A stretch of 40,393 nt of DNA from assembly GCA_018651345.1 (NCBI GenBank), contig JABIEF010000069.1, positions 1 to 40,393 on the forward strand, read 5' to 3'. The DNA is from Rhodobiaceae bacterium (lineage in GTDB: Bacteria; Pseudomonadota; Alphaproteobacteria; Rhizobiales; TMED25). Both the position numbers and the translations under genes were made by a program. The notes beneath the pieces were generated by a model. The model saw nothing but the letters and a program-made list of their open reading frames with translations, searched no databases and was not told the origin of the DNA. Below, one piece after another: positions 9,155 to 18,066 of this stretch (positions are counted from its first letter, which is position 1; every line of letters begins with the position of its first letter).

Positions 9155-10009
9155 TTATCTAATGATACCTTCTTGCGCAACAGAAGCTACCAAAAGTCCG
9201 TTTCTTGTATATATTGAACCTTTTGCAATTGCACGACCACCGAATGCTAGAGGGCTATTTTGAACGTATAACAACCAATCGTCAGCTTTGAAATCTCTAT
9301 GTATCCAAAGTGAGTGATCAAGACTTGCAACCATCACATCCTTATTAAATACTGATAATTTATGCGGCATAAGAGCTGTATCGAGCAATGTATAATCGCT
9401 CGCATAAGAAAGAATCGCATGATGTAATGCAATTGATATTGGAAGTTTTTCTTTAAATTTCATCCAAGTATATTGTTTTGGTTTTTTTGCCTTTAAGTTA
9501 TATAAGTTTCTTGGTCTTACAGGCCTATATTCTATGGGCCTACCCCTATCCCAAATTGTTTTTAAATTTTCAGGAAGACCTTTTTTAATCATTATTTCTA
9601 TTATTTGATCTTCATTTAATAAATTATCTGGTCCTTTAATATTTTTAGGCATGGGGTCTTGATATGAATATCCATTTTCTTTTTTATGAAAAGAAGCGCT
9701 CATGAAAAAAATTATTTTATTATTTTGAAATGCAGATATATTTCTTGTACTAAAACTTTTACCATCTTTAAGATTTTCAACTTTAAATATTATTGGAACC
9801 AAGGGATTTCCTGGTTGTATAAAATACGAGTGTAATGAATGTAGAGTTAAATTATTTATTGTCTTATAGGCGGCTACAACGCCCTGTGCCACGATGAGCC
9901 CTCCAAAAATTCTTTTCCAACCTGGCTCCAATGAGTCTGCTTTATATAGATTATTATCTATTTCTATTAATTTTAAATTAGAGAGTAGTTTGTTTTTTGA
10001 ACTTTGCAT
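9155..10009 (-). CDS. tesB: Acyl-CoA thioesterase II (TesB)
   Basis: This is a 284-residue double-hotdog thioesterase, the normal TesB length, hydrolysing acyl-CoA to free acid and CoA. Visible segments are GGLIVAQGVVAA, LHSLHSYFIQPGNP, the KSFSTRNISAFQ segment, MVASLDHSLWIHR and the C-terminal ASVAQEGIIR containing the conserved Gln. The protein is cytoplasmic. It is divergent from the UbiH-family gene and ends just upstream of the glnK regulatory region. Physiological substrate cannot be deduced. Confidence 0.94.
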   Translation of the reverse strand: MQSSKNKLLSNLKLIEIDNNLYKADSLEPGWKRIFGGLIVAQGVVAAYKTINNLTLHSLHSYFIQPGNPLVPIIFKVENLKDGKSFSTRNISAFQNNKIIFFMSASFHKKENGYSYQDPMPKNIKGPDNLLNEDQIIEIMIKKGLPENLKTIWDRGRPIEYRPVRPRNLYNLKAKKPKQYTWMKFKEKLPISIALHHAILSYASDYTLLDTALMPHKLSVFNKDVMVASLDHSLWIHRDFKADDWLLYVQNSPLAFGGRAIAKGSIYTRNGLLVASVAQEGIIR

Positions 10010-10087
10010 AAAAATCTCTAGGTATTGTTATTCAGATTGAACTATAATAAAAATGAAAAAAAATTATTTAATAACATACTAAATTAT

Positions 10088-11323
10088 ATGAATAAAAATA
10101 CAATAGATATGCCAGATGTTGTTGTAAAAGGTGATGGTATTGTATCTTTAGTATTTGCTTTATCACTTCAAATTGCATTAGGCGATAATTTTACTATTTT
10201 AATTATTAGAAATAAAGAATTCTCTAAATCTAATATTAAAAGAAATGTCAGAACAATTTCAATATCTTTATCTACGGTTAATATACTGCGTGCTTTGGGA
10301 TTATGGAAAACATTATCGAGTTACACGCAGTCGATAAGTAAAATTGTAATATCAAGTATTAATAGAGATAATATCAATGGCGGATATCTAAAATTTAATT
10401 CAAATATTAGTGGTGAAGCTGCCTCATATACCATAGAAGAACATATTTTCCGGGATGAATTGCTAAAAATAATTGGCACTAGAAAAAATATTAGTTTTAT
10501 TAATGCTGATGTAGGTTCGGTTTTACATAAGAGAAATACTATTCAGATGATAACGGAGGACGGTTCTATTTATGAAACAAAGTTATTAGTTGCTGCTGAT
10601 GGTAGAAAATCAAAAATGCGTAAGTTATTCAAAATAAAGGATGTTGGATGGGATTACAATCAAGCGTCATTATCAGCGGTTGTAGAACATTCTAAAAGAC
10701 ATGACGGCGTAGCGATAGAAAAATTTTACTCAAAAGGACCTTTTGCAATTTTACCGATGAAAGGCAATAGATCTTCAATTATTTGGACTATGCCAAAAGA
10801 TGAAATACATGCTTATAAAGATTTTGATGATCTTTATTTAAAAGATAAAATAAAAGATTACTTTGGACGTGATAGAGGAGAAATATTACGTATTAATAAT
10901 ATTGGTATATTTGAATTATATTTTCAAATCTCAAGAAAATTGGTTGGAACAAGATTTGCTTTAATAGGTGATGCCGCTCATACCGTTCATCCTTTGGCAG
11001 GACAGGGACTTAATATAGGTTTACGCGATGCTGCAACATTAGCGGAAAAAATTGTTGATGCCGTTAGATATGGATTTGATTTTGGTTCTAGTTCTATTAT
11101 TGAGGACTATGAAAAAGATAGACGTTTTGATATTGTGTCCTCGGCCTTAGCATACGATAGTATAAACAAATTTTTTACAAACAAAGATAAAAATTTATAC
11201 CAATTTGGCAAAATAGGATTAAGTGTTATAGAGAAAATGCCTTGGATAAAAAATATTTTTGTTCACGAGGCATCAGGGTTAAATAGTTCAGGGTCAAGAT
11301 TAACAAGGGGTAAAAGCCTATAA
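10088..11323 (+). CDS. UbiH/UbiF/VisC-family FAD-dependent hydroxylase (ubiquinone biosynthesis)
   Basis: This is a class A flavin monooxygenase of about 411 residues. It shows the N-terminal dinucleotide strand VVVKGDGIVSL, the ATAARTISISL-like region as RTISISLSTVNILRALGLW, the ADGRKSKMRK segment, and the second FAD motif GDAAHTVHPLAGQGLNIGLRD. Homologues hydroxylate the ubiquinone ring; which ring position is not predictable. The N-terminal GxGxxG appears as GDGIVS, with Ser replacing the last Gly, a deviation that may weaken or simply vary FAD binding. The frame opens at a TTG (10025), but the extra 21 residues are Lys/Asn-rich and not domain-like, so the ATG at 10088 is preferred. It is convergent with the Trm112-like gene (2-bp gap). 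Confidence 0.88.
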   Translation: MNKNTIDMPDVVVKGDGIVSLVFALSLQIALGDNFTILIIRNKEFSKSNIKRNVRTISISLSTVNILRALGLWKTLSSYTQSISKIVISSINRDNINGGYLKFNSNISGEAASYTIEEHIFRDELLKIIGTRKNISFINADVGSVLHKRNTIQMITEDGSIYETKLLVAADGRKSKMRKLFKIKDVGWDYNQASLSAVVEHSKRHDGVAIEKFYSKGPFAILPMKGNRSSIIWTMPKDEIHAYKDFDDLYLKDKIKDYFGRDRGEILRINNIGIFELYFQISRKLVGTRFALIGDAAHTVHPLAGQGLNIGLRDAATLAEKIVDAVRYGFDFGSSSIIEDYEKDRRFDIVSSALAYDSINKFFTNKDKNLYQFGKIGLSVIEKMPWIKNIFVHEASGLNSSGSRLTRGKSL

Positions 11324-11325
11324 TA

Positions 11326-11505
11326 TTAATCTTTAATTTTTCTTGCTTCTTCAGCTAGCATTATTGGTACGCCATCTCTAATAGGATATGCTAATTTTGA
11401 ATCCTTTGAAATCAATTCTTGATTTTCTTCGTCGTAAAACAAAGCTCCTTTTGATAAAGGGCATATAAGGATTTCAAGTAGTTTAGGATTTATTTTATGT
11501 TTCAT
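11326..11505 (-). CDS. Trm112/UPF0434 (YcaR)-like small protein
   Basis: This short gene of 59 residues begins [20 protein letters not shown] and continues with a [16 protein letters not shown] segment, the hallmark of the Trm112/UPF0434 family. In eukaryotes and archaea Trm112 is an activating partner of methyltransferases; the bacterial role is less clear. The usual CPxCK is CPLSK here, so only one cysteine remains, as in many alphaproteobacterial members (CPLTK). It lies 10 bp after the LON-domain gene on the same strand and is probably co-transcribed with it and the thioredoxin gene. Confidence 0.9.
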   Translation of the reverse strand: MKHKINPKLLEILICPLSKGALFYDEENQELISKDSKLAYPIRDGVPIMLAEEARKIKD

Positions 11506-11515
11506 AATTTATTTT

Positions 11516-12229
11516 TCATTGCATAAAAGTTGTTTTGTTATCGTTTCGTGAAGCTATAGCTAGCTCACTAAGAGCTATTAAAACTTCTGATCTTTTTTTA
11601 ATAGTGATTGCCTCTAATAAAGCTTGTTTTTCGCTTGCGTTAAATGGACTTAGCATTGAAAATATGTTGATAAGTATTTCTGTTTTTGTATCAGAAATAG
11701 CTTCCCAATCTGTTGTAAGATCGTTTACATTTAAATACTCAGCAATAATTTTTAATAATGTTTTTCTCTCTTTATCACTTATTGTATTGGTTTCGGATAA
11801 ATCATTTAAAAAATTATTATAATTAACTTCAAATTTTCTATACTTAAAGTCAGTTTTAGTCTCATTTATGAGGTTAAACCTACATATTCCAGTTAATTTT
11901 ACTATATATGTGTTGTCGTCATTTTCAATATAGGTTGAAATCTTACCAAGACATCCCACCGACTCAAGCTTTTGTTCTTTTTTATTTTTAGTTTTAATCA
12001 ATGGTTGAATTATTCCAATAAATCTATCTCCTGCGAGAGCATCATCAATCATAGAAATATATTTGGGTTCAAAAATATTTAGAGGTAAAGTTGCTTTTGG
12101 CAGTAAAAGACATTTTTCTAATGGAAAAACAGGTATTTTGCATGGGAATATATTAGGGTCTATATTTTTATTAGTCACAGAATCTTCCTTTTTACGAAAA
12201 TAGTATTGCAGATAATTTTCTTCTGCCAC
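11516..12229 (-). CDS. LON substrate-binding-domain protein (no protease domain)
   Basis: This is a 237-residue protein made of the Lon N-terminal (PUA-like) substrate-binding domain. Motifs are IPVFPLEKCLLLPKATLPLNIFEPKYISMIDDAL-type sequence (residues about 33-67) and ESVGCLGKIS. No AAA+ or Ser-Lys protease part follows, so it is a stand-alone LON protein of unknown function, common in alphaproteobacteria. The start is a GTG at 12229 that lies inside the 3' end of the thioredoxin gene (38-bp overlap). A GTG 17 codons later would avoid the overlap, and neither has a strong ribosome-binding site. Coupled translation with the thioredoxin gene is likely. Confidence 0.9.
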   Translation of the reverse strand: MAEENYLQYYFRKKEDSVTNKNIDPNIFPCKIPVFPLEKCLLLPKATLPLNIFEPKYISMIDDALAGDRFIGIIQPLIKTKNKKEQKLESVGCLGKISTYIENDDNTYIVKLTGICRFNLINETKTDFKYRKFEVNYNNFLNDLSETNTISDKERKTLLKIIAEYLNVNDLTTDWEAISDTKTEILINIFSMLSPFNASEKQALLEAITIKKRSEVLIALSELAIASRNDNKTTFMQ

Positions 12230-13109
12230 TTAGGCTTACCTTTGAACCAATTCCCCAAGCATCAAAAAATTTTAAAAGTTGTTTTTGTGCAAATTTATCA
12301 TTCCACTCTTTATCAACTTTAATTGATTTTAATATAATATCAATTGCGTCATCAAATTGTTCTATTGCATTTAATGCTAAAGATAAATCAATCATCGATT
12401 GATGGTCTGTAGGATTTTTTTCTATTTTAGTTTTTAAAATGTTTATATCTTCATTTGATATAGTCATTTGAGATTGATTCCCAATTTCTATTAGAGCACG
12501 TATTCTTATAACATCAATATTGTTGTCTTTATTTTTTGGAACAGTATTAATTATCTTTTCTGCCTCAAGTATATTCTTTTCTTTTAAATAACATTCAGCA
12601 AGACCGCAGATAATTATAATATTTTCAGTTTCTAATTCTAATGCTTCTTTAAAAAAATTAATTGCCTCGACTATATTTCCATTAGTTTGACACTCTTGTG
12701 CCATGGATAGAATTTGATCAAGTGTATTATCTTTTTTACCTGCTATCTTTTCTACAAAACCTAAGATTTCATTTTCTGTAATACTACCCATGAAGCCATC
12801 TATAGGTTTTCCATCCTTAAAAGCGAATACTGCCGGTATAGATTGAACGCCCATTTGGCTGGCTATAGCTTGATTTTCATCAATATTTATTTTCACTAAT
12901 TTAATTTTGCCATTATATTGATGTGTTATTTTTTCTAACAATGGTGTGAGTTGCTTACACGGTTGGCACCAAGGAGCCCAAAAATCAACCAGCACAATAG
13001 AAGTTTTAGAGGATTCAATAACATCATCGGAAAAATTATTAATATTTGAATCTTTTATTGTATCCAATGATTTATTGTCATTTACATCTAAGTTAGTTTC
13101 TTCGGCCAT
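12192..13109 (-). CDS. Thioredoxin-TPR co-chaperone (YbbN/CnoX-like)
   Basis: The 305-residue protein has an N-terminal thioredoxin domain (about 25-130) with VDFWAPWCQPCKQ, Cys48 and Cys51, followed by VQSIPAVFAFKDGK (cis-Pro). A C-terminal helical half (about 140-300) contains TPR-like repeats such as NIVEAINFFKEALELE. This architecture matches YbbN/CnoX, a holdase/co-chaperone that protects proteins from oxidative damage. Unlike E. coli YbbN, which has SQHC, the active site here is WCQPC and may be redox-competent. It heads the trx-LON-Trm112 unit and is preceded by 122 bp of AT-rich DNA before tRNA-Gly on the other strand. Confidence 0.9.
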   Translation of the reverse strand: MAEETNLDVNDNKSLDTIKDSNINNFSDDVIESSKTSIVLVDFWAPWCQPCKQLTPLLEKITHQYNGKIKLVKINIDENQAIASQMGVQSIPAVFAFKDGKPIDGFMGSITENEILGFVEKIAGKKDNTLDQILSMAQECQTNGNIVEAINFFKEALELETENIIIICGLAECYLKEKNILEAEKIINTVPKNKDNNIDVIRIRALIEIGNQSQMTISNEDINILKTKIEKNPTDHQSMIDLSLALNAIEQFDDAIDIILKSIKVDKEWNDKFAQKQLLKFFDAWGIGSKVSLSGRRKLSAILFS

Positions 13110-13231
13110 CTTTATTGCCTTTATTTATAATACAGTATTAAATATAATTAGTAATGCTACAAAATCAATCTAATTTCTTTATTATTTTTCTAGCAAAAAA
13201 AAATAAATACATATATATTGTTCGTAATTAT

Positions 13232-13306
13232 GCGGGCGTAGCTCAGTGGTAGAGCACAACCTTGCCAAGGTTGGGGTCGTGAGTTCGAATCTCATCGCCC
13301 GCTCCA
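13232..13306 (+). tRNA. tRNA-Gly (anticodon GCC)
   Basis: A full cloverleaf is present. The acceptor GCGGGCG pairs with CGCCCGC, the D-arm is GCTC...GAGC, and the anticodon stem-loop CAACCTTGCCAAGGTTG carries GCC. The T-arm loop is TTCGAAT, and the CCA end is encoded at 13304-13306. All stems pair well. It stands alone between the divergent thioredoxin gene and the dihydropyrimidinase gene. Confidence 0.97.
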
Positions 13307-13397
13307 ATTCTAAAAGCTGTATAATAAGCAAAATATAAAGTTTAGATTTTTTATTAAATCATATACAATTAAATAAAGATATTGGGATATTCATTAA

Positions 13398-14870
13398 ATG
13401 CAATCATATGATTTAATCATCAAAAATGCACAGGTTGTAACATCTATAGAAACTAAATATGCAGATATTGGTATAAAAGATCAAAAAATAATTGCTATTG
13501 GAAATAATTTAATAAATTCAAAAGAAACTATAGATGCAACTGGCAAATACATATTGCCTGGTGGTATTGATAGCCATTGTCATATCGAACAAAAGTCTGC
13601 ATCTGGTTTAATTAATTCTGATACATTCGAAAGTGCTACTAAAGCTGCTGCGCTTGGAGGAAACACCTCAATAATTCCGTTTGCCGCACAATATGAAGGT
13701 TTTACTTTAACGGAAACACTCGAAGATTATCATAAATTGGCTAAAAAGGGTTCAATAATAGATTATGCAATGCATATGATTATAGCTGGACCAAATAATG
13801 ATTTATTGAACTTAGAATTACCAGAGCAAATTAGATTAGGGCATTCTTCTATTAAAATTTTTATGACATATGACCGTCTAAAAATTGAAGATATAGATAT
13901 ATTAAATATTTTTGAAAAAGCTAGAGATATGGAGGCTTTTATATCTGTTCATGCTGAAAATCACGGTATGATTACATGGATGGTAAGTAAATTGCTAGAA
14001 AAAGGTTACACACATCCAAAGTTTCATTCGGTAAGTCATCCTGTGGCTGGCGAAGTAGAAGCTATAAACAGAATTATAGGTATCTCTGAATTGATGGATC
14101 AGCCAGTAATGATTTTTCATGTTTCTTCTGAAAAAGGAGTTGAAGTAATTCGTAATGCACAAGCTAGAGGGGTTAAGATATTTGCAGAAACTTGTGTTCA
14201 ATACCTAACTCTAACATCGGATGAAATGGATAAACCGGGTGTTGAAGGAGGTAAATGGATTTGCAGTCCTCCATTAAGGAAAACTCGAGATCAAAATGCA
14301 TTGTGGGATGCAGTAAAGGATAACACTTTATGTTTAATTTCATCTGACCATGCTCCATATAGCTTTGACAGTAATGGTAAGCTATTTAAAGGAGAAAACC
14401 CTAATTTTAAAGAAATACCAAATGGTATGCCTGGTCTAAATTGGAGGTTACCGATCTTGTTTGATGAAATTGTAAATAAACGTAGAAAAAATTTAAGTAT
14501 CAATGATTTTGTAAGATTGACATCAACATCCCCAGCTAAGATATATGGTTTGTACCCTCAAAAAGGAGATATTGAAATAGGTTGTGATGCAGACTTAGTG
14601 ATATGGGATCCAGAGGCGATAACAGAATTATCAGACGATATGGTAGTTGATGGTTCTGGATATAACCCATATTCAGGTAGAATAATAAAAGGCTGGCCTG
14701 AAACAGTCATTTTAAGGGGTTATATGATTGTTTTTAATAATAAGGTTATTGCGGATCCTGGAAATGGAAATTTTTTACCAACTAAATTAAGCGCTAATGT
14801 AAAACCAAAAGGTATTATTGCACACGATCTATTAAAAGAGAATAATTATGGAGCAAATTTACAAAGCTAA
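13398..14870 (+). CDS. Dihydropyrimidinase / D-hydantoinase
   Basis: This is a 490-residue cyclic amidohydrolase of the dihydropyrimidinase family, cleaving the ring amide of dihydrouracil, dihydrothymine or hydantoins. Metal ligands fit the family: HCH at His60/His62, the carboxylated Lys153 in SIKIFMTYD, His185 (VHAEN), His241 (FHVSSEKG) and Asp317 (SSDHAPYSF). Tyr158 matches the substrate-binding tyrosine. It lies alone, without a visible dihydropyrimidine dehydrogenase or beta-ureidopropionase gene, so the pathway cannot be completed here. Allantoinase or a related amidohydrolase is less likely because the GGIDSH and IKIFMTY contexts favour dihydropyrimidinase. It overlaps the purH stop by 4 bp in convergent orientation. 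Confidence 0.9.
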   Translation: MQSYDLIIKNAQVVTSIETKYADIGIKDQKIIAIGNNLINSKETIDATGKYILPGGIDSHCHIEQKSASGLINSDTFESATKAAALGGNTSIIPFAAQYEGFTLTETLEDYHKLAKKGSIIDYAMHMIIAGPNNDLLNLELPEQIRLGHSSIKIFMTYDRLKIEDIDILNIFEKARDMEAFISVHAENHGMITWMVSKLLEKGYTHPKFHSVSHPVAGEVEAINRIIGISELMDQPVMIFHVSSEKGVEVIRNAQARGVKIFAETCVQYLTLTSDEMDKPGVEGGKWICSPPLRKTRDQNALWDAVKDNTLCLISSDHAPYSFDSNGKLFKGENPNFKEIPNGMPGLNWRLPILFDEIVNKRRKNLSINDFVRLTSTSPAKIYGLYPQKGDIEIGCDADLVIWDPEAITELSDDMVVDGSGYNPYSGRIIKGWPETVILRGYMIVFNNKVIADPGNGNFLPTKLSANVKPKGIIAHDLLKENNYGANLQS

Positions 14871-16450
14871 TGTCTGAAATGTCTTATTCCAGTAAATACC
14901 ATCGAAACATTAGCGTCATCAGCTGCCTTAATCACCTCGTTATCTCTCATTGATCCTCCAGGTTGAATAACTGCTGTTGCCCCAACTTCTATAGCCGCCT
15001 CTAACCCATCAGAAAAAGGGAAAAAAGCATCTGAAGCAATAACACATCCGTTAGCGAGTGATTTGTCCATATTTAATAATTTTGATGCATAATCTGCTTT
15101 ATAAGCAGCTATTCTAGAAGAGTCTACCCTACTCATTTGACCAGCACCAATACCAACAGTAGATTGATTTTTTGCATAAATAATTGCATTTGATTTAACA
15201 TGTTTTGCAATTTTGAAAGCAAAAATTAAATCAGATATTTCTTCATCTGATGGTATTTTTTTGGTAACAACTTTCAGATTTTCTTTGGTTATAATTAAAT
15301 CATCACGATCTTGAATTAAGAAACCTCCAAAAACTGATTTTATAATTTTATTATCTACCTCTGAATTATATATATTATTTAATAAAAGTAATCTTAGGTT
15401 TTTCTTCTCTTTAACTATATCAATGGCTTCTTCTGTTGCGCTTGGAGCAATTATCACTTCTGAAAAAACTTTAATGATATTCTTAGCAGTTGAAGCATCT
15501 AACTCTTTATTAGAAACAATAATACCACCAAAAGCACTAACTGGATCACAGCGAAGAGCTAGCCTGTATGCCTCGTTTAGATTTTTTGCAGATGCAACAC
15601 CACATGGATTTGCATGTTTTATAATGGCTATAGTCGGTTGGGAGTTTTTAAAATCTAATATTAGTTGTAGAGCGGCATCGGTATCATTGATATTATTATA
15701 AGATAGCTCTTTTCCTTGTATCTGTTTCATCTGGCCTATCCCAGAATTGTTATTTATAGAGTAGAAATCAGCAGTTTGATGTGGATTTTCTCCATATCTT
15801 AATTTCTTATTCAACTGACCAGAGAGATTATAGGAATCTACATCAGAAGAATCAATTTGTTTGGAAAACCAGTTAGATATTATAGAATCATACTTTGCTG
15901 TATGAGAAAAAGCCTTGTAAGCTAATTTTAATCTTAAGCTATTGCTTGTACCTCCAAACTTATTTATGTGATCGCTTATTTCTTGGTATGAATTTGAATC
16001 AGTAGCAATTGTTACCCTGCTATGATTTTTCGCGGATGCTCTGATGATAGTTGGTCCACCAATATCAATATTTTCAATAATCTTTTCGAAATCAGTAGTT
16101 GAATTAATTGTTTCTTCAAATGGATATAGATTTACAATAGCTAAATCAATGTTTGATATATTTAATTCATCCATTGTTTTTTTGTCTTCTCCATTATCAG
16201 CTCTTGATAATAATCCTGCATGAATAATTGGATGTAGTGTTTTTACTCTTCCTCCTAATATTTCAGGATATTTTGTAATATCAGAAACTTTTGTTACCTT
16301 AATACCATTGTCGGTAAGTAATTTAGCGGTACCCCCGGTAGATATAATTTCAACATTTTGCTGAATTAAAAATTTGGCAAATGGCAATAAACCACTTTTA
16401 TCGTAGACGCTGATTAGAGCTTTTCTAATTTTTATATATTCTTTATCCAT
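14867..16450 (-). CDS. purH: Bifunctional AICAR transformylase / IMP cyclohydrolase
   Basis: This is a 527-residue PurH that catalyses the last two steps of IMP synthesis: formylation of AICAR and ring closure of FAICAR. The N-terminal MGS-like domain (about 1-150) has KALISVYDKSGL, ISTGGTAKLL and GRVKTLHPIIHAGLL. The AICARFT part has LRYGENPHQ, KHANPCGVA (catalytic Lys-His) and the C-terminal QPGGSMRD and VFTGIRHF. It is complete and of normal length. GAAGAA precedes the ATG. It follows rsmB on the same strand with a 36-bp gap, an arrangement seen in other alphaproteobacteria. Confidence 0.98.
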   Translation of the reverse strand: MDKEYIKIRKALISVYDKSGLLPFAKFLIQQNVEIISTGGTAKLLTDNGIKVTKVSDITKYPEILGGRVKTLHPIIHAGLLSRADNGEDKKTMDELNISNIDLAIVNLYPFEETINSTTDFEKIIENIDIGGPTIIRASAKNHSRVTIATDSNSYQEISDHINKFGGTSNSLRLKLAYKAFSHTAKYDSIISNWFSKQIDSSDVDSYNLSGQLNKKLRYGENPHQTADFYSINNNSGIGQMKQIQGKELSYNNINDTDAALQLILDFKNSQPTIAIIKHANPCGVASAKNLNEAYRLALRCDPVSAFGGIIVSNKELDASTAKNIIKVFSEVIIAPSATEEAIDIVKEKKNLRLLLLNNIYNSEVDNKIIKSVFGGFLIQDRDDLIITKENLKVVTKKIPSDEEISDLIFAFKIAKHVKSNAIIYAKNQSTVGIGAGQMSRVDSSRIAAYKADYASKLLNMDKSLANGCVIASDAFFPFSDGLEAAIEVGATAVIQPGGSMRDNEVIKAADDANVSMVFTGIRHFRH

Positions 16451-16486
16451 AAATTTCTTCTTTTTATAATGCTATTATGACATATA

Positions 16487-17809
16487 CTATGCATCTATTT
16501 TCTCGATCATAGAAATAAAGAATCCATCATTTCCACCATTTTCTAACATATTAGGTAATATTCTTATATCACCTTTTGGTGTAAGGGATGTATTAAATCC
16601 ATCTAAATGCATCGGATCAATTTTTCTTCTTCGTACATTTTTATTTTTTGATATAAATTTATCAATTTGCTCTTCCCCTTCTTCGGTCTCCAAAGAACAG
16701 GTACAGTAGATAATGATACCGCCATCTTTAAGCATTTTTATAGAAGATTTTAATAAGTTTTTTTGAACATTCATACAATATTCAAGGTTTTTAATATTAA
16801 CTCTATGTAAGATATCTGGATGCCTTCTTATAACACCGGTTGAGGTGCATGGCGGATCTAGTAATATTACATCAGCTAAATTTTTAGGTTTAAAAGTTAA
16901 CCCGTCATTACAAATTATTGTTGCAGTGAATTTTAATCTTTTAAGATTTTCATCTAGTATTTTAATTCTATCTTTGTTTATGTCTAGAGCTGTTACAATA
17001 GCTCCATTATTGATTAGTCCAGCAGTTTTACCTCCAGGAGCCGAGCACATATCTATAATATTTTTATTTTTTATATCTCCCAGAATTTTTACCGGGATAG
17101 TTGCTGCCGCATCCTGAACCCACCAATCACCGGTGTCATAACCCTCAATATCTGGTATATAGGAAAAATTTTGTAGACGGACAGACCCAGATTTTGTCAC
17201 AGTACCGTTTAGTTTTTTTGCCCATTCTATAGGATTTTCTTTTACGGTTAGATCTAATGGTGGTTCTATGATTTGTGCAGAACATATTTGTTTTAATAAA
17301 ACTTCCCCATACTGTAATAACCATCTTTTTTTTATCCACTTAGGTAAAATAAGGACAGGGTTATTATACTCTTTAATAAGTAATTCTTTCTCCAAACTTA
17401 TCCTTCTAAGGATTGCATTTACGAGATTCTTTAAAAATTTACCTTTATTTTGATTTTTGGTTAATCCTATAGCAATATTAACAACCGCATATGCAGGCGT
17501 ATTTAAATAAAGTATTTGGCAGAGACTAATGCAAAGAATATTATGCACAGAATGAGAATGGGTTTTTATTGATTTTTTAATATATTTTTCTAGGATCAGT
17601 TCAATAACATTGTATCTTCTTAATGTTGTTAAGGCAATCAATCTTCCAAGTGAAATATCTCTCTTGTCTGCAGACGAAAATGGTTTTTTCTTTATAATAT
17701 TTTCTATTGATTCTTGAAAATTTTTATTATCTATAGTTATGTCATTTATTATTTCGAGAGCAAAAGCTCTTGATATAGAACCATTCTCTTCTTTTTTATT
17801 GTAAGTCAG
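16487..17809 (-). CDS. rsmB: 16S rRNA (cytosine-967-C5) methyltransferase RsmB, apparent CTG start
   Basis: The C-terminal methyltransferase has the SAM site DMCSAPGGKTAGL, DPPCTSTGVIRRHPDI, and the catalytic-cysteine motif YCTCSLETEEGEEQ. The N-terminal NusB-like RNA-binding part extends well upstream of the first usual start (TTG at 17641). The same frame continues through SISRAFALEIIND and KPFSSADKRDISLGRLI, which match RsmB N-termini, back to a TAA at 17858-17860. It contains no ATG, GTG or TTG. A CTG at 17809 lies 8 bases after GGAG (17818-17821) and would give a normal length of 440 residues, so I chose it. ATC at 17812 is an alternative. It is divergent from the DUF1674 gene and upstream of purH. 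Confidence 0.88.
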   Translation of the reverse strand: MTYNKKEENGSISRAFALEIINDITIDNKNFQESIENIIKKKPFSSADKRDISLGRLIALTTLRRYNVIELILEKYIKKSIKTHSHSVHNILCISLCQILYLNTPAYAVVNIAIGLTKNQNKGKFLKNLVNAILRRISLEKELLIKEYNNPVLILPKWIKKRWLLQYGEVLLKQICSAQIIEPPLDLTVKENPIEWAKKLNGTVTKSGSVRLQNFSYIPDIEGYDTGDWWVQDAAATIPVKILGDIKNKNIIDMCSAPGGKTAGLINNGAIVTALDINKDRIKILDENLKRLKFTATIICNDGLTFKPKNLADVILLDPPCTSTGVIRRHPDILHRVNIKNLEYCMNVQKNLLKSSIKMLKDGGIIIYCTCSLETEEGEEQIDKFISKNKNVRRRKIDPMHLDGFNTSLTPKGDIRILPNMLENGGNDGFFISMIEKIDA

Positions 17810-17859
17810 GATATAATCTCCATATTGTAATATATTATTATAGATTATATATAAACCTT

Positions 17860-18048
17860 ATGAGTAAATATATGAATAAAGAAATAAATACATCTTCTTC
17901 GGCGGCACAAAGAGCTTTGAAGGAAGCTGAAGAAAGAAAGAAAAATGAAGAGAAAAATTCACGACCAAAAGAAGTTAATGGTCCTAAAGGTTTAGAGCCC
18001 ACAAGATACGGAGATTGGGAGAGAAAAGGAATAGCTTCAGATTTCTAA
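17860..18048 (+). CDS. DUF1674 / SDHAF4-family protein
   Basis: This is a 62-residue protein with a charged, Lys/Glu-rich helix (about 20-45) and the invariant C-terminal block GPKGLEPTRYGDWERKGIAS ending in Asp-Phe, the signature of DUF1674. Mitochondrial SDHAF4 binds the flavinylated SdhA subunit during complex II assembly; a similar role in alphaproteobacteria is an inference. No sdh genes are nearby. Translation may start at 17860 or at an in-frame ATG 4 codons later. It is convergent with acs (18-bp gap) and divergent from rsmB. Confidence 0.9.
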   Translation: MSKYMNKEINTSSSAAQRALKEAEERKKNEEKNSRPKEVNGPKGLEPTRYGDWERKGIASDF

Positions 18049-18066
18049 TTACAAGTAGTTTGTATG

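Noticed and set aside
10025-10087. Upstream TTG extension of the UbiH-family gene
   Set aside because: The added 21 residues are Lys/Asn-rich, precede the first FAD-binding strand by too much, and have no ribosome-binding site.
13110-13231. Sigma-70 promoter for tRNA-Gly
   Set aside because: TATATT lies near 13214-13219 but no credible -35 element is seen at the right spacing in poly-A DNA.
17145-17339. Minus-strand frame of 64 codons overlapping rsmB
   Set aside because: It is in another frame of the rsmB coding strand and only reflects base composition.
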